From Marasmius tenuissimus (taxonomy: Eukaryota > Basidiomycota > Agaricomycetes > Agaricales > Marasmiaceae): a stretch of 64,000 bases of DNA. Positions 58,505 to 64,000 of this stretch are shown one piece after another (within the stretch, counting starts at the first letter, position 1; every line of letters begins with the position of its first letter). The translations under genes were made by a program, and so were the position numbers. Below the pieces are notes generated by a model that did not search any database, was not told the DNA's origin, and was given only the letters and a program-made list of their open reading frames with translations. The stretch is from the NCBI GenBank assembly GCA_029532415.1, contig JAQOTA010000052.1, forward strand, positions 2,790,001 through 2,854,000, written 5' to 3'.

Positions 58505-60837
58505 ATGTACTCGCCTCTCCATATCTCCCTGATTGCAGCCATTGCCTTCCTCGTCATTCGCCAGATCGACCGAGCCCGCCGTCGCCAGGCTTCACTTCCC
58601 CCGGGACCGAAGGGACTCCCTATCTTGGGCAACATACGCGACATTGCCAAACGTCGCGATCACCTTTGGATCACCTATTCCAACTGGGCACAACGTTTCG
58701 GAGACGTGTTCCATCTCAATGTCTTTGGCGATCATACCATCGTCCTCAACTCGCTCGAAGCAATCACAGAACTTCTCGAGAAGAGGTCCCAGAATTACTC
58801 GGACCGACCAGGCAAGTTATGTGAGCACCACCGCAACGCCACTTACTCATAGGTTTCTTTTAGACATGCCTATGCTTGTCGGTCTCATTGGGTACGTCCG
58901 TTCACCGTTGCCGTCTATCCCTAGCTCACCCATCCGTTGATAGAGGAGGATGGCAAATTGCTTGTGAGAACCTTCAGACCGCCTAAGGTTATTCGATCAC
59001 TAACCGAGCTATTCCTCTCAATCCCAACCTTTGTAGTCATGAGATACTCTGACTCCTGGAGGTACGGGCTTTGACGATTTGATCGCTCCCTGGTTGGCTG
59101 ACTTGAAAATAATTTAGGCTCCATCGCAAGACATTCCATCAGTCATTCCAAGTCGCCAACCTGCCAGGGTACTACGATATACAACGGGACGCGGTTACCG
59201 ACCTTGTGGGAAAGCTCACAACAGCCCCGGAGGCCTTTTTTGATCATATCAACTAGTGAGCTGACGGGACCTTGGTGGTTATTACGTTCTCTGGCTCATA
59301 TCCCCGGGACAGCTTCGCGGGTTCGATTGTTTTGAAGGTCATCTATGGATACACCCTCAAGACAGAGAACGATCCCTATCTCGAAATGATGTACAGGGCG
59401 GTGGAAGGCATTGTTCCCGCGATGAACCATGGATCGTTCTGGGTGGACTATCTCCCGGTCTTGAAATATGTTCCAGGTAGATCTGGTCTGCTTCTCAATG
59501 GAGGTGTTTGCTGACATGATTTCTCAAGCATGGGTCCCCGGGGCCTCTTTCAAGATAAAGGCCCAAGAATGGTATTCGAATAACAAAGACCTGAAAGAAA
59601 TACCATGGGGCTGGGTGAAGCAAGGAGAAGTATGACTATCTTGCCGCGGACATTCATTTCAAGTTTCTCACAAGTCCACTAGGCTGCCGGTTTAGCTGAA
59701 TCGTCGTTCTGCACCCAGACCGCAGAACGCCTAGGGATCACCCTTGGAGAAGGATCCGAGATGGAAGACATGCTCAAGAATTGTGCTTTTTCTGCATACA
59801 CGGGTAAGCAGATACCGTCATACCGTGTAAATCTCCTCTCAATCACCGCTAACTCCCGGTGCCTTGTCATTATATAGCGGGTGCAGAAACGGTAAGACAA
59901 TCTACCTTGTATCTATGGCGAGTTAGCGCTCACATACCTGCCCCGATTAGAGTGTATCGGCGCTTCTGACGTTTATCCTGGCGATGACACTTCATCCGGA
60001 AGTTCAAACCCGTGCACAGAAGGAAATCGAAAGTGTGGTGGGCCGTGGGGCTGTTCCCGACTTTGGTGATAAGGACGCTCTGCCTTATGTCAATGCTATC
60101 ATTGCCGAGGTGCTGAGATGGCATACGGTAACGCCTCTCTGTGAGTGATTATAACGATCCTGATTCCTTCAGTCCTCAATTTTCGCCTTGAAGCTCTCCC
60201 CCATCGGGCTGTCAACGATGATGTCTACGCGGGTTACCATATCCCTGCAGGTGCGTGAGGTAACAGTCTTGTTCTTTATATCGTCCTAATCGGATCACTC
60301 AAAGGTGCAACTGTTATTGGCAACGTCTGGTACGCACCACCAAGCCCATCTCAAACTGAAAGGAGTACTAATTCGCTTCTGGACAGGGCTATCATGCATG
60401 ACGAGAACGTGTATGGTCCCGACGTCGCCAACTTCAACCCAGATAGGTTCATGAGAGGTGATGAGAAGAACCCCCCTCACCCCGAACAGTTCGCGTTCGG
60501 ATTCGGTCGAAGGTAAGTAATTGCTACTCCATATAAATTCTCTCTAGCCCCTAACTGCTCCCTCCGCAGAGTATGCCCCGGGAAGAACTTTGCCATGAAT
60601 TCTTTATACCTTGCAATCTCGAATATCCTTGCCAGCTACACTATAGCGAAACCACTCGACGAAAGTGGTAATGAATTCGACCCAAAGCTTGACTTTACTG
60701 ATAACGGAACCAGGTGGGTTGCTCTAATAGACTCGTTGCACAACTAAGGCTCACGCCTGAACCATTCTAGCATCCCCGAACCGTTCAAATGTAGATTCAT
60801 CCCTAGATCCCCTGCGAAAGGCACGGTCGTTGCATAG
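58505..60837 (+). CDS. Cytochrome P450 monooxygenase, copy 3
   Basis: Start ATG 58505: MYSPLHISLIAAIAFLVIRQ is the membrane anchor, then PPGPKGLPILGN. Motifs: MPMLVGLIG, a 20-nt mini-exon at 58944-58963 (needed to join to MRYSDSWRLHRKTFHQSF), YFAGSIVLKVIYGYTLK, helix I AGAET, EVLRWHTVTPL, HRAVNDDVYAGYHIPAG, FNPDRFMRGDEKN, haem loop FGFGRRVCPGKNFAMN, end IPEPFKCRFIPRSPAKGTVVA read in two pieces, TAG 60835-60837. About 500 residues and more than ten introns, the same plan as copy 1. Intact by all visible criteria. Convergent with the PTP relic, as copy 1 is with the intact PTP. Confidence 0.92.
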
Positions 60838-61389
60838 ACCATCGTCTACAAAATGGGAGGATTCTTATAACTAATAACTAATAACGAAAGGATGACGGAC
60901 ACATACCTTCGTACCATAACCCACAGTTAAATAACCTATACGTACTACTCCATCTAGAACCTCCTTATTTACGATGCTTGTTGTAACTTAAACCAATGTT
61001 CCATTTAATAGATTTTGAGCCTATTTTCTTGCTTCACTAACGAGGTTCGGCGTCTGATGCCTTTTGCAACATGCCATGAGCAGGTTCGCCACACTCACTC
61101 GTTGCTGAGGAATCAACAACACTGCAACCGTCGCCGAGGCCTTGTCCAGCTCGGAATGCTCAGTACGGATAGAAAGCACATACTTATGACATGGTATGAT
61201 GTCCGAGAAACTCAGTGTGTTACATCCCAGTTTCTAGAGCCAACCCCACTGCCAAGGTTCCATAGATATAACTGCTTCGGCCTCTGAACCGCTTCCTCAA
61301 CAAATCATCCTCTTGCACCACCACGTCGTCTCTAAGCGAGTTCGGCAGCTTCGGAAGTGGGTCAAACGAGGTAACTGGTAGGGTCGACG
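60838..61389. other. Intergenic region
   Basis: 3' flank of P450 copy 3. A 90-codon plus frame at 61015-61287 has no recognised domain. Confidence 0.4.
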
Positions 61390-61680
61390 GTGAGACCGAT
61401 GAATCGTGCCCTATTTAGCCCTGGCGGAGGATCCGACGATAGGAGGGCCATACGATCATCATGTACACAGCTGTAGGGCCAAAATCGAGTGAAGGAGGTC
61501 AACTTGTTTGATCGACCAGTCGAGCGAAAGCGCCAAGGAGTTTCACTGGGTTCTCTGGAGGCTGGAGCCCACAGTCGGACCAAATGTGGTATAGTAGGTG
61601 TTTGAATGCGACCGTCCCGATTCATTCGCGATGTTGCCTTCCGTCGAGGGTGGGGAAATCACTGTGCACTGTGAAATTCA
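61390..61680 (-). pseudogene. Protein tyrosine phosphatase relic
   Basis: Aligns with bases about 24705-24970 of the intact PTP. The minus frame reads FKHLLYHIWSDCGLQPPENP and AFARLVDQT where the intact gene has FKHLLYHAWPDRGVPQPEDR and TFARLVDQT. The WPD loop is WSD. Further on, the P-loop is reduced to GSSARAK with a stop: the catalytic Cys is Ser. No N-terminal half is seen. Dead by several independent lesions. Confidence 0.82.
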
Positions 61681-61911
61681 CATTCCCGGTCCGAGCGCCG
61701 TTATATAGTTGATCGATGATCACCTGAGATTGTGAGAACTTATCCAAATGGCGTTATTCTCCAATCTTCCTCATAACCCTCGACAACGCTCAGCCTAGTC
61801 GGGCTGAGGCTGATCCTCCCCATCGTACGTCTGATTCCAATGGCGATAGGTTGCCGTGTATTCATTCACGAACAAGAGTAAGTTTCAATTTACATGAGGC
61901 TTTTTCTAATA

Positions 61912-63122
61912 CTAATAATACCGACTCATGCGATACCAGTCGCTAGTAGCATTCGTACCCTCTTGCATCGAATTGTAAGGGTTCACCCAGGCCACCGCGC
62001 CGGACTGAAGAGATTGGATCTGACTCACAACGACAACCTGCTGGTAGACACTCTGCTGGCTATATGTTGGGTAGATGGGAGCCGGGGGCTGCGCCATCAG
62101 TCTCGCCTGCACCTCGGGCTGAAGGTGCGAAGGCATGCCAGGCGTTAAAGGAGCGGGTGGCGGCGCAAAGTCAGCGAGCTGCTGGGGCAACGGACGTACG
62201 TTGTTGGCGGAAATGTGCGACTGGCGCATCTGCTGATGGGTGTAATTCTGTGGGGGTGCTGGCTGGGGCATGACCGGGACCTGGCGCTGATGTGTGGTTG
62301 TCATTCCCTGCTGCCCTAGGTACGGTTGGCGCGGCATGAAAGCTCCGGGATCAGGGCGATGCTGCTGCACGAATACCGTGGCGGGACGTTGGGCCTCAGA
62401 GACTAAGTTCGTTGGTGGGGGCTGGTGTACTGACGTATGCCTCGCAGGCTGCGGCGGTACCATCGCCGTGGGATTCGGGTTCGTCTGCTGGGCCGTACGC
62501 TGTATGTGGCCAGTACGAGCTGGTTGAGTGCCCTGGTTGCTCATCTGTCCCTGGCCAATGGCTTGAGCTGACGTCGTATGAGCCTCTGTAGCCGCTCCTC
62601 TAATTGGCATTGTGTTCATTGGAGCTGCTCGACCTCTCTCAGACCTCTGGGTGTACGGATCAAACCGATGAACATATCGATTTTTTCGTGAATCTGGTCT
62701 CTGAGTCCTGCATGGAGGTGGAGTCCCAGGTGAGTTCAGATTCTTCAGATCGCATGGACCTGTTTGTCGGGAGGTATTGATGAGGTTCGGGGAAGACCCT
62801 TGCTCTAGGGTACTCTCCCTCACTTCAGCCGTAGTATGACGAGCCTACGCCAGATAACTCAGTATTATAAAGAATGAAAAAAGGCACAGCGTACCAGGGG
62901 ATTTGCAGAATCAGGTGGTGGTGCGTCCTTCCTTTCTCTTTTCACGATCGTTGTTAATTCCTCCAAGCAGTTTTTCTTGTGCCGATTGAAAGCTCGAAGG
63001 CAATTCTTTCGTTCTTCCTCGGGTAAGTCTCTCATGAGGTCGTTGATGAGCCGGATCTCCGCCTCCTTAATGGAGATGGAGACACCACGTTCTTGGTTAG
63101 CAGTCTGAGCGGACGCCGACAT
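61912..63122 (-). CDS. Gln/Pro-rich protein with conserved N-terminal helix region, function unknown
   Basis: Start ATG 63120-63122: MSASAQTANQERGVSISIKE, then a charged helical region (LINDLMRDLPEEERKNCLRA, HKKNCLEELTTIVKRERKDA). One intron (about 62845-62893) joins NPL to ARHTTAEVRESTLEQ. The remaining 300 residues are rich in Gln, Pro, Thr and Met without a known fold (MPQPAPPQNYTHQQMRQ). The given stop is TAG 61912-61914; an extra spliced exon beyond it (ATYRHWNQTYDGEDQPQ at about 61800-61865) is possible, so the C-terminus is uncertain. The composition suggests a nuclear or RNA-linked scaffold, but this is only inference. Confidence 0.68.
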
Positions 63123-63726
63123 TTGAGATCGGGAAGCGTTGAGGAGGTTGTGTAGTCTGGTGAGGTTCGAGAATTAGGGCTTGACGAGGCTCAGAGCTTC
63201 GTTGAAAGAGAACCTTTATACGCTCGAGGTTTTTACTCAACGGGACGGATATCGAACATGGTCAGGTATATGGCTCATGTATAGATTTCTATGCTACCTC
63301 TATACATATGTAGTATATGTTTATGGACATTGGAATGACAGATCCAAGATCTGATGCGGCGACTTCGATATCATGTATCGAACCTATGTAGCCCTGGCCC
63401 TACCATACCTCCTGCCTCCCAAGCCAGTAGCTCGCGCTTTGTGTGGTGCTTGCGGAGTTGTCTTCTCGTTCAGTGATCATCTCGGTGCAGTGATCTTTTC
63501 TTCAACAACGAATTGCTCAAGAAGCGGAAGTTATACGTATTGAGCACTGCCAACTCTATCATTGACCTCGGGAATCGTATCATTGGACCCTGTCAGCCCT
63601 CAATGCTCACTCAATGTTCCCGTGCGCATTCGATACCAGAATCTCATTGGACATTATCCATCTCCAAGTCGAGTACTTCCAAGCTCTCCCCAACAACATA
63701 CCTCGTAGTCCTCAGTGATGCTCAAG
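63123..63726. other. Intergenic region
   Basis: Promoter side of the Gln/Pro-rich gene. Nothing else supported. Confidence 0.4.
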
Positions 63727-63945
63727 TTACCGTTCACACGATGGCGCATGCCTCACACATTCCGGAGTCAGATCCATATACTCGGCGGGGAACTCACGAT
63801 ATGAACGAGGCGAATGCGGGACGGGCTCAGGGTCGGAGTAGTGAACTTTTTGACCTCGTGGTGAGAGGTGAGGTGTATATACATCTCCATATTCGTCAGT
63901 TTTTGGGACTTCACTTACAAGGGATACCAAAAAACCATGCATCAT
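63727..63945 (-). CDS. Possible C-terminal exon of a gene continuing past the window
   Basis: Minus frame reads EVPKTDEYGDVYTPHLSPRG and DPEPVPHSPRSYREFPAEYM, a Pro/Tyr-rich hydrophilic stretch with coding-like composition, preceded by a TTGTAAG intron-like end. No domain is recognised and no start inside the window is convincing. Confidence 0.3.
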   Translation of the reverse strand: MMHGFLVSLVSEVPKTDEYGDVYTPHLSPRGQKVHYSDPEPVPHSPRSYREFPAEYMDLTPECVRHAPSCER

Positions 63946-64000
63946 GCATGAGCACTTATCGAATCATTTTTTTATTCGATGCTCTACGTACTCTCACCGC

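Noticed and set aside
1..63945. Secondary-metabolite gene cluster
   Set aside because: P450s, permeases and an ABC transporter are present, but there is no PKS, NRPS, terpene cyclase or prenyltransferase; copies are better explained by duplication.

Overview
The window is nuclear DNA from a basidiomycete fungus, most likely an Agaricomycete. The reasons are densely packed protein genes on both strands, many short introns of about 50-70 bp with GT-AG borders inside almost every gene, and protein families typical of mushroom-forming fungi (expanded cytochrome P450s, YAT amino-acid permeases, multi-pass orphan membrane proteins, an O-fucosyltransferase-like glycosyltransferase). No rRNA, tRNA, CRISPR array or prokaryotic operon was seen. 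Exon borders given here were worked out by eye from reading frames and splice signals.

Layout. 1-9 kb: the 3' part of an RNase H1 gene, a full-length ABCA-type ABC transporter (minus), and a two-finger C2H2 zinc-finger protein (minus). 10-15 kb: amino-acid permease A (plus) and an orphan multi-pass membrane protein with a doubtful N-terminal third. 15-20 kb: two tandem paralogous genes (minus) for Gly/Gln/Asn-rich single-pass membrane proteins. 21-25 kb: an O-fucosyltransferase-like type II membrane protein, an NR2C2AP-like protein and a protein tyrosine phosphatase (PTP). 25-30 kb: cytochrome P450 copy 1 (minus) and a decayed coding-like segment upstream of it. 30-37 kb: a small membrane protein gene, then repeat-rich DNA holding a 2.4-kb terminal-inverted-repeat element packed with GGGTATACCC palindromes, a C2H2 zinc-finger relic, a 266-bp tandem duplication ending in a 36-bp-arm hairpin, and an array of GGTTGA/TCAACC palindromes. 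37-44 kb: conserved housekeeping genes (thioredoxin, NOP10, a Sec14-like lipid-transfer protein, an SCP2 sterol-carrier protein) and another orphan membrane protein. 45-56 kb: a P450 pseudogene (copy 2) with a small TA-flanked inverted-repeat insertion, permeases B and C in tandem and the C-terminal scrap of a fourth permease. 57-62 kb: a mirror image of the 24-29 kb block (upstream segment, intact P450 copy 3, PTP relic). 62-64 kb: a Gln/Pro-rich protein and one uncertain reading frame.

The window is best read as a conserved housekeeping core (37-44 kb) flanked by a fast-evolving zone built by duplication. P450s occur three times, permeases three times plus a scrap, the PTP twice and the Gly-rich protein twice. 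One P450-PTP block is present as an inverted duplicate about 33 kb apart. In both halves P450 and PTP converge, but one PTP has decayed and the P450s stay intact. A shared metabolic role for the P450s, permeases and ABC transporter is possible but not shown: no backbone synthase (PKS, NRPS, terpene cyclase) is present.
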